NCBI GenBank assembly: GCA_027442615.1
Contig: DAIBBI010000050.1
Coordinates: 1-50,641 of the forward strand
Direction of reading: 5' to 3'
Source: JAJZRV01 sp027442615
Lineage (GTDB): Bacteria; Pseudomonadota; Gammaproteobacteria; Burkholderiales; Ferrovaceae
Length of the DNA: 50,641 bases
In this document: positions 1-6,186 of the stretch, one piece after another
How positions within the stretch are numbered: the stretch's first letter is position 1
Layout of the letters: each line of letters starts with the position of its first letter
The notes under the pieces: model-generated
Seen by the model: the letters and a program-made list of their open reading frames with translations, nothing else
Databases searched by the model: none
Told to the model about the DNA's origin: nothing
Program-made: the position numbers and the translations under genes

Positions 1-574
1 AGACAAAGGCTGGCTTCATCCACGTGTTCCGGCACTTATCAAGAGCGTCAAGCAGCCATGTTTCTTCGTCAGCTTCGAGCCTGCGGCTGCGCGCGTTTGC
101 AACGCGCGGCATCCTGATGGACTGTATCGGGTTTTGGACAGGCAGCCCCCATTCCTTCGCTGCCACCGAAAAAAGATGAGAAATAATGGAAAGTTCTAGG
201 CGGACAGATGCGGGGGCCATGCCAACTGTCAGGCGTTCATCGCGATATGCCGCGAAGTCGCTTGCGCGCAGCGATGCAAGCGACTTCGAAGAAAGCCGAT
301 GTTCTTGCCAGACTTTGATGCGAGCAACTTCGCGTTGCCAGGACTTTTTCTTTGACGTGACCTCGCGCTGGTATCGTGTCAGCGCTGCGTGAAGGGTGGT
401 TGCCTCTGCTTCTGCTCGATCAACGAAAACCCCGCGATCCATCTTGCTTTCTATGTCGCGCGCCCATGCTTCCGCTTCGCTTTTTGTCTGAAAAGTCTTT
501 GACTGAACTGGGTGTCCTTTGCGCCGAATCTTCGCTTGCCACCACCCACTCTTTCTTTGCTCAAAACCCGCCAT
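1..574 (-). CDS. Tyrosine recombinase / phage-type integrase, N-terminal 191 codons (cut by left edge)
   Basis: Reading leftwards from an ATG at 574-572, preceded by GAGG at good spacing, there is an open frame of 191 codons without a stop up to the window edge. The protein begins MAGFEQRKSGWWQAKIRRKG. It has the architecture of an integrase N-terminus: an arm-binding-like start with a KTFQTKSEAEAWAR segment (typical of 'AP2-like/SAM-like' integrases), then a helical core-binding domain containing SLRASDFAAYRDERL and the segment around residues 130-160 that reads VRLELSIISHLFSVAAKEWG. The catalytic R-H-R-Y domain would lie beyond the edge and is not visible. It is adjacent to a partial tRNA, as expected for a site-specific integrase. 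Whether the gene is intact cannot be judged. Confidence 0.85.
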   Translation of the reverse strand, partial: MAGFEQRKSGWWQAKIRRKGHPVQSKTFQTKSEAEAWARDIESKMDRGVFVDRAEAEATTLHAALTRYQREVTSKKKSWQREVARIKVWQEHRLSSKSLASLRASDFAAYRDERLTVGMAPASVRLELSIISHLFSVAAKEWGLPVQNPIQSIRMPRVANARSRRLEADEETWLLDALDKCRNTWMKPAFV

Positions 575-587
575 TTCGCACCTCAAC

Positions 588-606
588 TGTCCCCGTTTTG
601 TCCCCG
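588..606 (+). repeat. Two direct TGTCCCCG repeats upstream of the integrase
   Basis: TGTCCCCG occurs at 588-595 and 599-606, 11 bp apart, about one helical turn, and just upstream of the integrase start codon. Possible roles are integrase arm sites or an operator for the integrase gene. The sequence is seen directly; the role is inference. Confidence 0.4.
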
Positions 607-656
607 AAATTGCTTTTGACAAGTATGGGCAGGCTGGAAAGCGGCGTCAATGCTTG

Positions 657-680
657 ATTTGGCGAATTAACAATTTGGCG
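657..680 (+). repeat. Two direct ATTTGGCG repeats abutting the att core
   Basis: ATTTGGCG is present at 657-664 and 673-680. The second copy directly touches the first base of the tRNA-homologous segment at 681. Short direct repeats beside an attachment core are compatible with integrase or excisionase binding. The role is inferred. Confidence 0.4.
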
Positions 681-722
681 CTCATAATCCCTTGGTCGCT
701 GGTTCGAGTCCAGCACGACCCA
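681..722 (+). pseudogene. 3' fragment of tRNA-Ile2(CAU), probable attachment site
   Basis: The segment starts at the anticodon loop (CTCATAA, 681-687) and continues through the anticodon-stem 3' strand, variable loop TGGTC, T-arm (stem GCTGG/CCAGC, loop TTCGAGT) and the acceptor 3' strand ACGACCC with discriminator A at 722. It closely follows E. coli ileX/ileY in this half. The bases before 681 do not form the pairing 5' strand, and no D-arm is present. The break inside the anticodon loop is a known crossover position for tyrosine integrases. The following bases are CCC, so CCA is not encoded. Confidence 0.75.
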
Positions 723-744
723 CCCACTTGCCTGCCAAGCATAA

Positions 745-774
745 GAAAACGCCCTGCAAATGCAGGGCGTTTTC
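745..774. terminator. Strong hairpin terminator, probably bidirectional
   Basis: The sequence has perfect arms GAAAACGCCCTGCA and TGCAGGGCGTTTTC around an AA loop, giving A-rich and T-rich flanks on both strands. It would end transcription of the original tRNA-Ile2 gene rightwards and of the BON lipoprotein gene (stop at 807) leftwards. Confidence 0.85.
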
Positions 775-806
775 TTTGGGGCATTTTTCAGTTCATCCGT
801 ACAGGT

Positions 807-1148
807 TCAACTTCCACCTTTTCCACCGCGTCCGAACATTTCCAGTTCCATCTGGTTTTTGACGGAGGTCACTCCAGGCACGCGCGCGGCGATTTGTTGT
901 GCCTCAAACAGATCCCGGGCCTCCAGAACAAACCCCCCAAGCGTGACAACACCATTTCGTGAACTGACTTCGATATGTTTGGCGTAGATATTTGGGTTAT
1001 CAACAAGTTGCTGTTTTACTGCCTGCTCAAGCATCCTGTCCGCGTCAATCTCGGATGCGGTCCGGGGGGGCGATGAGGCGCAGGCGCCGATGAATGCAGC
1101 TGCGGTGATCAGCAACGAAATGCGAAAAACTTTTCTCAGTAAGCTCAT
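807..1148 (-). CDS. BON-domain lipoprotein
   Basis: A 113-residue protein with a lipoprotein signal peptide (hydrophobic stretch about 9-20, lipobox FIGAC with Cys23), so it is probably lipid-anchored in the periplasm or outer membrane. Residues about 31-105 form one BON domain (VKQQLVDNPNI... VTLGGFV... VPGVTSVKN), a phospholipid-binding fold found in OsmY, DolP and related envelope-stress proteins. A single BON domain makes it shorter than OsmY/DolP, which have two. The C-terminus is Gly-rich. It stands alone, divergent from the hydrolase gene with about 50 bp between them. The exact function is unknown; a role in envelope maintenance is an inference from the family. Confidence 0.85.
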   Translation of the reverse strand: MSLLRKVFRISLLITAAAFIGACASSPPRTASEIDADRMLEQAVKQQLVDNPNIYAKHIEVSSRNGVVTLGGFVLEARDLFEAQQIAARVPGVTSVKNQMELEMFGRGGKGGS

Positions 1149-1197
1149 GAGCGGTCATCTCTTATATTCGGTAAGTAATACCTGTAAGATAGGCCCA

Positions 1198-2184
1198 ATG
1201 TTACTTGGTTCAAACATTTTGAAACATTTTCGGGTGATCACCACCGTACTGATCGCTGCTGCCCTCGTTCCAGCCGCGGCTTCCGAAGACCCTGTCGTAA
1301 GCGCAGAGCATTGGGTTCAAAACGGCGATGTCAGGATTTATGTCTGGGAGAAACACCTGAACTCCGTGGATGCCGGGAAAGTCATTGTCCTGGCCCACGG
1401 ATCGGCCACTGCCGGCAAGGAAAGCTTCGATCTGCAGGTTCAAGGGTATACCGATGTAAGCCTGATGGACACGCTGGCCAGGGCGGGTTTTGACGTCTTT
1501 GCACTGGACACAAGGGGTTTTGGCCGATCAACGCATCCGGACACGCACATGACCACCGTGCAGGCCAGTTCGGACCTCAATGCCGTGGTCGATTACGTTT
1601 CGCATTTGCGCGCTGTGGCAAAGGTCGATTTGCTCGCCTGGTCCTGGGGTACCCAGTATGGCGGAATGTTCGTGATGGCCCACCCGGAAAAAGTCAGAAA
1701 ATACATCTCCTATGCCCAAATGCATCTGGATAGTCCGGATTTGGCAAAGCGTCGCCAAAAAATTGGGGATTACAGAGCGCATGTCTACTTGGAGATTCCC
1801 GAAGCAGGATGGAAGCCGCGCTTCTATTCCATGGCGCCCGCGTCAGACAATATTCCCGCCATCGTTGATGCCTACGCCAAGGCTGCTGCCGCCGTGGAAA
1901 AGAGGACGCCCACAGGCCCGCAGTTGGACATGGTCTCCATCATGCCCATGCTCTCTCCGCGCTTGATGAATGCATCCATCATGATGATTCATGGGGAGCA
2001 TGATGACGTTGCAGACACCGTGGGACTTCTTCCCTTCTTCCAGGCCCTACCCAATCCGGACAAGCGCTATGTCATCATTCCAGAAGCCGGTCACATGATG
2101 ATGTTCCAGAAGGGGCGTCAAAAGTTTCAACAGGCTGTCATCGATTTCCTCAACGAGGGAGTGAGCGATCCTGTTCGTCCCTGA
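1198..2184 (+). CDS. Exported alpha/beta-hydrolase
   Basis: A 328-residue alpha/beta-hydrolase-fold protein. A hydrophobic N-terminus (about 11-28, ending AAAS) suggests a signal peptide. HGSATAG (about 66-72) fits the oxyanion region and LDTRGFGRS follows. The nucleophile elbow is AWSWG (Ser148, with Ala in place of the first Gly of GxSxG). The acid is probably in GEHDDVAD, and the catalytic His is in PEAGHMMMF near the C-terminus. I chose ATG 1198 because longer frames would overlap the divergent lipoprotein gene and lack a signal peptide. The substrate is unknown; esterase, lipase-like or peptidase-like activities are all possible. A terminator follows directly. Confidence 0.8.
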   Translation: MLLGSNILKHFRVITTVLIAAALVPAAASEDPVVSAEHWVQNGDVRIYVWEKHLNSVDAGKVIVLAHGSATAGKESFDLQVQGYTDVSLMDTLARAGFDVFALDTRGFGRSTHPDTHMTTVQASSDLNAVVDYVSHLRAVAKVDLLAWSWGTQYGGMFVMAHPEKVRKYISYAQMHLDSPDLAKRRQKIGDYRAHVYLEIPEAGWKPRFYSMAPASDNIPAIVDAYAKAAAAVEKRTPTGPQLDMVSIMPMLSPRLMNASIMMIHGEHDDVADTVGLLPFFQALPNPDKRYVIIPEAGHMMMFQKGRQKFQQAVIDFLNEGVSDPVRP

Positions 2185-2185
2185 A

Positions 2186-2217
2186 AGAAAATGCCCTGCG
2201 CAGGGCAGGGCATTTTC
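2186..2217. terminator. Bidirectional hairpin terminator between convergent genes
   Basis: GAAAATGCCCTG pairs with CAGGGCATTTTC, with flanking A/T tracts. It lies between the stop of the hydrolase (2184) and the stop of the convergent cytochrome gene (2235). Its arms closely resemble those of the hairpin at 745-774. Confidence 0.85.
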
Positions 2218-2234
2218 TTGGGAACGTGTTGTAG

Positions 2235-2918
2235 TTAATGAATGGATTGCAGATAAGCGGCGACCTGCTGTCTTTGTTCATCCGTCAGTCCATGCGCGAT
2301 TGCGTCCATGACCACTGCATGAGGCCGTTCCATTGCCTCTGAATGGTTCTCCCGCCCCACATCAGAATTGAAGCTCACCATTTGCTTGTAGAGGTAGTCA
2401 GCGTGCTGTCCGGCAAGCCGCGGGATGGGTCCGTTGCCTTCCGCATTGGCGCCATGGCAAGTGGCGCAGGAGGGAACGGATTTTTCAGGCGCGCCATTGA
2501 CAAAGAGCTTTTGTCCGGCGGCCACCATGGCCGGATCGCTCTGGGCCGGATTGGGCTGCGGCTTCTGTTTCGCGTAAAACTCCGCCAGCGCCTTGATCTG
2601 TTCGGGCGTGAGCTGACTGGTCAGTCCCCACATCATGTCACGGGCCGGTGCATCCTTGCGGCTGTGATCATGAAACTCCTGCAACTCGGTTTCCAGATAG
2701 ATGGCCTGCTGCCCGGCAAGATTGGGGTAGGTGGGATTGATGGAGGTGCCGTTGGCATTGATGCCGTTGCCCCCGTGACAGGTGGAGCAGACCTGTTGCG
2801 CCAAGGTGTAGCCTGAAACTTGTGGATTGCCCAGATTCCGGCTGCGTTCAATGTTTGAGCATGCACCCAAAGCCATTGCCAGCGCGGAAAGGGTCAGAAT
2901 TTTCGTAATGCGAGTCAT
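2235..2918 (-). CDS. Dihaem cytochrome c, c4/Cyc1-like lipoprotein
   Basis: A 227-residue protein with two haem c motifs, CSTCH (44-48) and CATCH (151-155), in two similar halves, as in cytochrome c4 and the Acidithiobacillus Cyc1 family. Met residues in ARDMMWGL and SEAMERP are candidate sixth ligands. A lipobox (ALGAC, Cys20) predicts a membrane-anchored periplasmic lipoprotein rather than a soluble c4. It follows the Cyc2-like gene by 15 bp with a good ribosome site (AAAGGGGAC), so the two are very probably co-transcribed. The inferred role is to accept or deliver electrons in the periplasm from or to the outer-membrane partner. Haem attachment would need the Ccm system encoded at 12.7-19.6 kb. 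Confidence 0.9.
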   Translation of the reverse strand: MTRITKILTLSALAMALGACSNIERSRNLGNPQVSGYTLAQQVCSTCHGGNGINANGTSINPTYPNLAGQQAIYLETELQEFHDHSRKDAPARDMMWGLTSQLTPEQIKALAEFYAKQKPQPNPAQSDPAMVAAGQKLFVNGAPEKSVPSCATCHGANAEGNGPIPRLAGQHADYLYKQMVSFNSDVGRENHSEAMERPHAVVMDAIAHGLTDEQRQQVAAYLQSIH

Positions 2919-2933
2919 GTTCGTCCCCTTTGA

Positions 2934-4298
2934 TTAGTAAATGAAGCTGGCATACAGCATGGAGGTGTTGAAGTCATGCGGGCTAAGCGTTTGTCCGGGA
3001 ATGGTTCCAGTGGCACCAGCCATCTGGGTATAAATGACGTATTGGTAGCCCACCCTCACGTTTGACCAGGGCGTCCAGAAAATTTCCGGGGTCCACGATT
3101 TCCAGTCGGGGCTTCCCGAGATCGTGTTTGTTGCATAGAGCGTAGTATCTGCGCTGCCTGCGACCGCCCTGTAAATCAGCATGGCGCCGTATTTAGCCCG
3201 ATAAACATAGGAAGCATCGAGGTAGGTTTCGTTGAGTGTATTGCTCGGGTTGGTTGCCGTGACGCCAATCTGATCCGCCGCAAAGCTCGCGCTTTCGTGA
3301 ACGAAACGTCCATGGACGGAAAAGTAGTGCGGGTCCAGGTTGTACTGATATTGGCCATCGATGCCGGCATCACGATAGGTGTTTATCGAGCCTCCCCAGT
3401 CCGAAACGCCTCCGGATGCTGCGGTGGCATTATGAGCGTAGCTGACCATGCCGTGCAGGCCCAGCTCAAAACTATGGGGCCCCACATCTTTCGTATAGGC
3501 CAGGCGATAATAAGGCGAGGGATCGATCAGCGTCGTTCCGGTAGTGCCTGAGGTCAAATAGACAGATCCGGCACCATGCGTGATGGATTTGTACACCCCA
3601 GCCTCGGCGTACCATGTGTTGTCCTTATAGAGGTAGGCGCCAGCACCGACGGAGCTTCCCGGGGAATAACCGTCGATGAACGGGGTCTGCACCGGTGCCG
3701 TCCCGCCATTGAAAAACCCCATGAAATTGCCGGACCAGTTGACGGTGGTATTCCATACGTCAGACACGGTGGGATGGTTGTTGATGTAAAAACCATAGAT
3801 GAGGTCGCTGTCCGCCTGCACGATCCGGTCGGCGTAACGGATTTCCGAGTTATCAACGCTGGAACTGAAAGCTCCGGAGGCGTTGGCTCCCGTCCATTGC
3901 AGAAATGCACCGATGTTGTCCGTGATTTTCCCACCCGCAAACAGGCTGACGGCTTGGACGTTCATGGATGATCCCGGCGCTGGGCCGCTGCCATTCGGGA
4001 CGTTGGTATAATATTGTCGCGCGCTTTGAAGCCAGATACTGATGGGCGGCGCATCCTTCTGAACCTCGAGATCACTCAGGTCAGGGCGTGTGCCCATGGT
4101 GTAGCCGGTGAGTTTGAACAGCCTTCCGTATGAAGTGAGCTGTGGGTACATTCCCCCCAGGTGGCATGAAATGCAGCCTTGGCCGGTCTGTCTGGCGTAA
4201 AGGGGTATGGCTGAAGCTGTTGATGGAAATAGGGACAGCAGGATAGCGGTTAATGCAAATCCCCCGGCAAGTTTCAGAATAAGTCGGTGCAATGGCAT
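2934..4298 (-). CDS. Cyc2-like outer-membrane monohaem cytochrome-porin
   Basis: A 454-residue protein with a signal peptide (1-30, ending TASA), then one haem motif CISCH (42-46) inside YARQTGQGCISCH and PQLTSYGRLFKLTGYT. This N-terminal arrangement matches the Cyc2 type of fused cytochrome-porin. The rest is rich in alternating aromatic and Gly/Ser strands, as in a beta-barrel, and ends in aromatic Tyr (ASFIY), as outer-membrane proteins do. Length is within the usual Cyc2 range. ATG 4298 was chosen because AAGGAG stands 7 bp before it; an in-frame start 39 bp upstream lacks this. Cyc2 proteins carry electrons across the outer membrane, notably from Fe(II). Related monohaem porins of unknown role also exist, so iron oxidation is only a possibility. 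Confidence 0.8.
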   Translation of the reverse strand: MPLHRLILKLAGGFALTAILLSLFPSTASAIPLYARQTGQGCISCHLGGMYPQLTSYGRLFKLTGYTMGTRPDLSDLEVQKDAPPISIWLQSARQYYTNVPNGSGPAPGSSMNVQAVSLFAGGKITDNIGAFLQWTGANASGAFSSSVDNSEIRYADRIVQADSDLIYGFYINNHPTVSDVWNTTVNWSGNFMGFFNGGTAPVQTPFIDGYSPGSSVGAGAYLYKDNTWYAEAGVYKSITHGAGSVYLTSGTTGTTLIDPSPYYRLAYTKDVGPHSFELGLHGMVSYAHNATAASGGVSDWGGSINTYRDAGIDGQYQYNLDPHYFSVHGRFVHESASFAADQIGVTATNPSNTLNETYLDASYVYRAKYGAMLIYRAVAGSADTTLYATNTISGSPDWKSWTPEIFWTPWSNVRVGYQYVIYTQMAGATGTIPGQTLSPHDFNTSMLYASFIY

Positions 4299-4342
4299 GA
4301 CAAAACTCCTTGAGTTTTCTATTTGAGGCGAAACCACAGGAG

Positions 4343-4348
4343 AATCTA
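4343..4348 (-). promoter_or_regulatory. Possible -10 element of the Cyc2-like operon
   Basis: TAGATT on the minus strand matches four of six -10 bases. Transcription would start near 4336, about 38 bp before the start codon. This places the FNR-type box at 4371-4384 at about -41.5, the usual class II activator position. No clear -35 is seen, which fits activation. Confidence 0.4.
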
Positions 4349-4370
4349 CCCAGTCAATGCACCTTTGCTT

Positions 4371-4384
4371 TTGATATGAGTCAA
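4371..4384. promoter_or_regulatory. FNR/Anr/Dnr-type binding site
   Basis: TTGATATGAGTCAA matches the consensus TTGAT-N4-ATCAA at nine of ten positions. It is centred 80 bp upstream of the Cyc2-like start codon and is the only good match noticed in the divergent promoter region. It suggests oxygen- or nitrogen-oxide-dependent control of the cytochrome pair. Confidence 0.55.
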
Positions 4385-4439
4385 ATCGTTACGAGAATCC
4401 AGCCGGACTGTTTGTAATAAAATGTTTCTCGTATTCCAC

Positions 4440-4455
4440 TTACAAGATCTTGTAA
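4440..4455. promoter_or_regulatory. Perfect 16-bp palindrome, probable operator
   Basis: TTACAAGATCTTGTAA is an exact inverted repeat without spacer. It lies in the 256-bp gap between the Cyc2-like operon and the TPR-dps operon, 70 bp from the FNR-type box and 100 bp before the TPR start. I cannot name the regulator; dimeric repressors of several families use such sites. Confidence 0.5.
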
Positions 4456-4554
4456 TTGTCGCTTGAATACCCATTTACCCGGGGTGTGGCATCATGGACG
4501 CTTAACGGGGATAGGGATTTTGATCTTTCATTTTTGAATGTGTTGGAGGACAGC

Positions 4555-5334
4555 ATGAAATTCTGGTTACGACTTTGTTTTGCGCTCCTGATCATCGGGC
4601 AGGTGGGCTTGGCTGCTGCCGAGCCGACGATGGATCAGGTCTATGCCGCAGCCCGCAGTGGCCGCCTCGCCGAAGCGCGCAACATGATGCAGGAAGTGGT
4701 CAGCCAGCACCCCAACAGCGCCAAGGCGCACTATGTGAATTCCGAGGTCTTGGCGCGCTCCGGGGATCTGGTGGCTGCGCGCAACGAGTTGGCCGTGGCT
4801 GAAAAGCTCGAGCCCGGTTTGCCCTTCGCCAAGCCCGAGGCTGTGCAGGAGTTGCGTCAGCAGCTGGCTGGTGGCCGGTCAGTTGGCGCGCCAATGGGCA
4901 GTGAAGCGGGTTCTCAAACCATTCCCTGGGGCTGGATCATAGGCCTGGGCGGGTTGGCCCTGTTGTTGGTGGTCATGTTGGCGCGGCGTCAGTCGCAGCA
5001 AAACGCGACCATGTTGTATGGACAGTCCCCCGGCGCTTACCCGCAGGGTGGCATGCCCATGGGAGGGCAACCCATGGCACCCATGGGCGGTGGCGGATCA
5101 GGGCTGATGGGTACACTCGCCACGGGTGCTGCCTTGGGAGCCGGCATGGTGGCTGGCGAGGCGTTGGCGCACCGGCTGGTGGATGGCCCGGAACGCGGCA
5201 CCATGGATCGTCCTCAAGGTTCCATGGTCGGCAATGACATGGGCAACAGTGACATGGGTGGACAGGATTTCGGGGTTTCCGATTCGGGTTCGTGGGATTC
5301 GGGAGGGGGCGACTCGGGCTCGGACTGGACCTAA
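4555..5334 (+). CDS. Exported TPR protein with one membrane segment and Gly/Met-rich tail
   Basis: A 259-residue protein with a signal peptide (about 1-22), TPR-like helices at about 27-100 (YAAARSGRLAEARNM... AKAHYVNSEVLARSG), one membrane helix (124-143), then a low-complexity part. The low-complexity part has MGG/PMG repeats (about 155-175), a Gly/Ala segment of glycine-zipper type (about 180-200), and an Asp/Gly/Ser-rich acidic end. ATG 4555 has GGAGGA before it, so the longer frame beginning at 4456 is rejected. It is the first gene of a probable operon with dps and lrgAB. The overall layout suggests an envelope scaffold; the function is unknown. Confidence 0.75.
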   Translation: MKFWLRLCFALLIIGQVGLAAAEPTMDQVYAAARSGRLAEARNMMQEVVSQHPNSAKAHYVNSEVLARSGDLVAARNELAVAEKLEPGLPFAKPEAVQELRQQLAGGRSVGAPMGSEAGSQTIPWGWIIGLGGLALLLVVMLARRQSQQNATMLYGQSPGAYPQGGMPMGGQPMAPMGGGGSGLMGTLATGAALGAGMVAGEALAHRLVDGPERGTMDRPQGSMVGNDMGNSDMGGQDFGVSDSGSWDSGGGDSGSDWT

Positions 5335-5353
5335 ATTACAGGAGATCGGCATC

Positions 5354-5842
5354 ATGGCGAAAAAATCAAAGTCGCTCCAGATTGGCATTTCAGAGGGAGA
5401 TCGTAAGGCCATATCCCATGGCTTGAGCCGGTTGCTGGCGGATACTTACACCTTGTATCTCACCACCCACAATTTTCACTGGAACGTGACGGGTCCCCAG
5501 TTCAACACCCTGCATACCATGTTCATGGGGCAATACACAGAACTCTGGAACGCCGTCGATCCGGTTGCGGAGCGGATACGCGCGCTGGGTTTTCCGGCAC
5601 CGGGTTCCTACGCCGCCTTTGGAAAACTAAGTGCGTTGCCCGATGTCCCGGCAACACCGCCCAAGGCCCAGCGCATGGTGGAACTCCTGGCCAACGGCCA
5701 TGAGCGGGTTGCGGCTACCGCCCGCGAAGTGTTCAAACTTGCAGATGCCGCAAACGACCTGCCCACGGCCGATCTGCTGACGCAACGCATGGACATTCAC
5801 GAAAAAACTGCCTGGATGTTGCGAGCCCTGCTGGAGACATGA
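5354..5842 (+). CDS. dps: Dps-family ferritin-like DNA-protection protein
   Basis: A 162-residue Dps. It has the typical HNFHWNVTGPQF motif and the inter-subunit ferroxidase residues His42, His54, Asp69 and Glu73, at the same spacing as in Listeria Dps (His31, His43, Asp58, Glu62). Dps dodecamers oxidise Fe(II) with hydrogen peroxide, store the iron and protect DNA. The N-terminal tail is short and Lys-rich (AKKSKS), which may allow DNA contact. ATG 5354 is preceded by GGAGATC; the longer frame from 5126 lies inside the upstream gene. The 3' end overlaps lrgA by ATGA. Proximity to a Cyc2-like operon may link it to iron handling, but that is inference. Confidence 0.93.
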   Translation: MAKKSKSLQIGISEGDRKAISHGLSRLLADTYTLYLTTHNFHWNVTGPQFNTLHTMFMGQYTELWNAVDPVAERIRALGFPAPGSYAAFGKLSALPDVPATPPKAQRMVELLANGHERVAATAREVFKLADAANDLPTADLLTQRMDIHEKTAWMLRALLET

Positions 5843-6186
5843 TCCCGGGGCTGGTTCAGATCCTGTTATGGCAGGGGGCAGGGGAACTGGTCTCCCACTT
5901 TTTCCTGCCACACATTCCGGGTCCGGTGGTCGGCCTCGTGATGTTGATGTGCTATCTTGTGGTGCGAGACCGGGTTCCGGACTCCATGGCCGTGGTGTCA
6001 GATGCTTTCAGCCAGCATCTTGGACTGTTGTTCGTGCCGGCAGCCACCGGTGTCATCCTGTTCCTTCCCCAGTTGAGGCAACATGCCTGGGCCGTGGTTC
6101 TGGCCCTGCTGGGCAGCGTGATCCTGACCATCGCTGTCACTGCCCTGGTGCTGAAGTTTGCAGGTCCTGGTGCAGATGGTGAATAA
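5839..6186 (+). CDS. lrgA: LrgA/CidA-family small membrane protein
   Basis: A 115-residue protein with four predicted membrane helices and the family motif HIPGPVVGLVMLM near residues 24-36, followed by LGLLFVPAATGVI. LrgA/CidA proteins are holin-like and work with LrgB/CidB. In some bacteria such pairs transport pyruvate or related small acids and affect cell lysis. The start overlaps the dps stop (ATGA), and the end overlaps the lrgB start, so translation is probably coupled. Confidence 0.88.
   Translation: MIPGLVQILLWQGAGELVSHFFLPHIPGPVVGLVMLMCYLVVRDRVPDSMAVVSDAFSQHLGLLFVPAATGVILFLPQLRQHAWAVVLALLGSVILTIAVTALVLKFAGPGADGE

Larger units (their letters stand above)
1..722. mobile_element. Right end of a tRNA-integrated element (extends off left edge)
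   Basis: A tyrosine-integrase gene reading leftwards starts about 105 bp from a 3' tRNA-Ile2 fragment that has no 5' half. Integrases of this family commonly recombine inside tRNA genes, leaving an intact tRNA at one end of the element and a displaced 3' fragment at the other. The fragment here would be the displaced end, so the element body and the rebuilt tRNA should lie to the left of the window. The element's size and cargo cannot be seen. This is inferred from gene arrangement and tRNA homology. Confidence 0.7.

Noticed and set aside
186..962. Plus-strand frames of 68-147 residues
   Set aside because: They run antisense to or beyond the integrase and across the tRNA fragment and terminator. 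They have no ribosome site and no family-like features.
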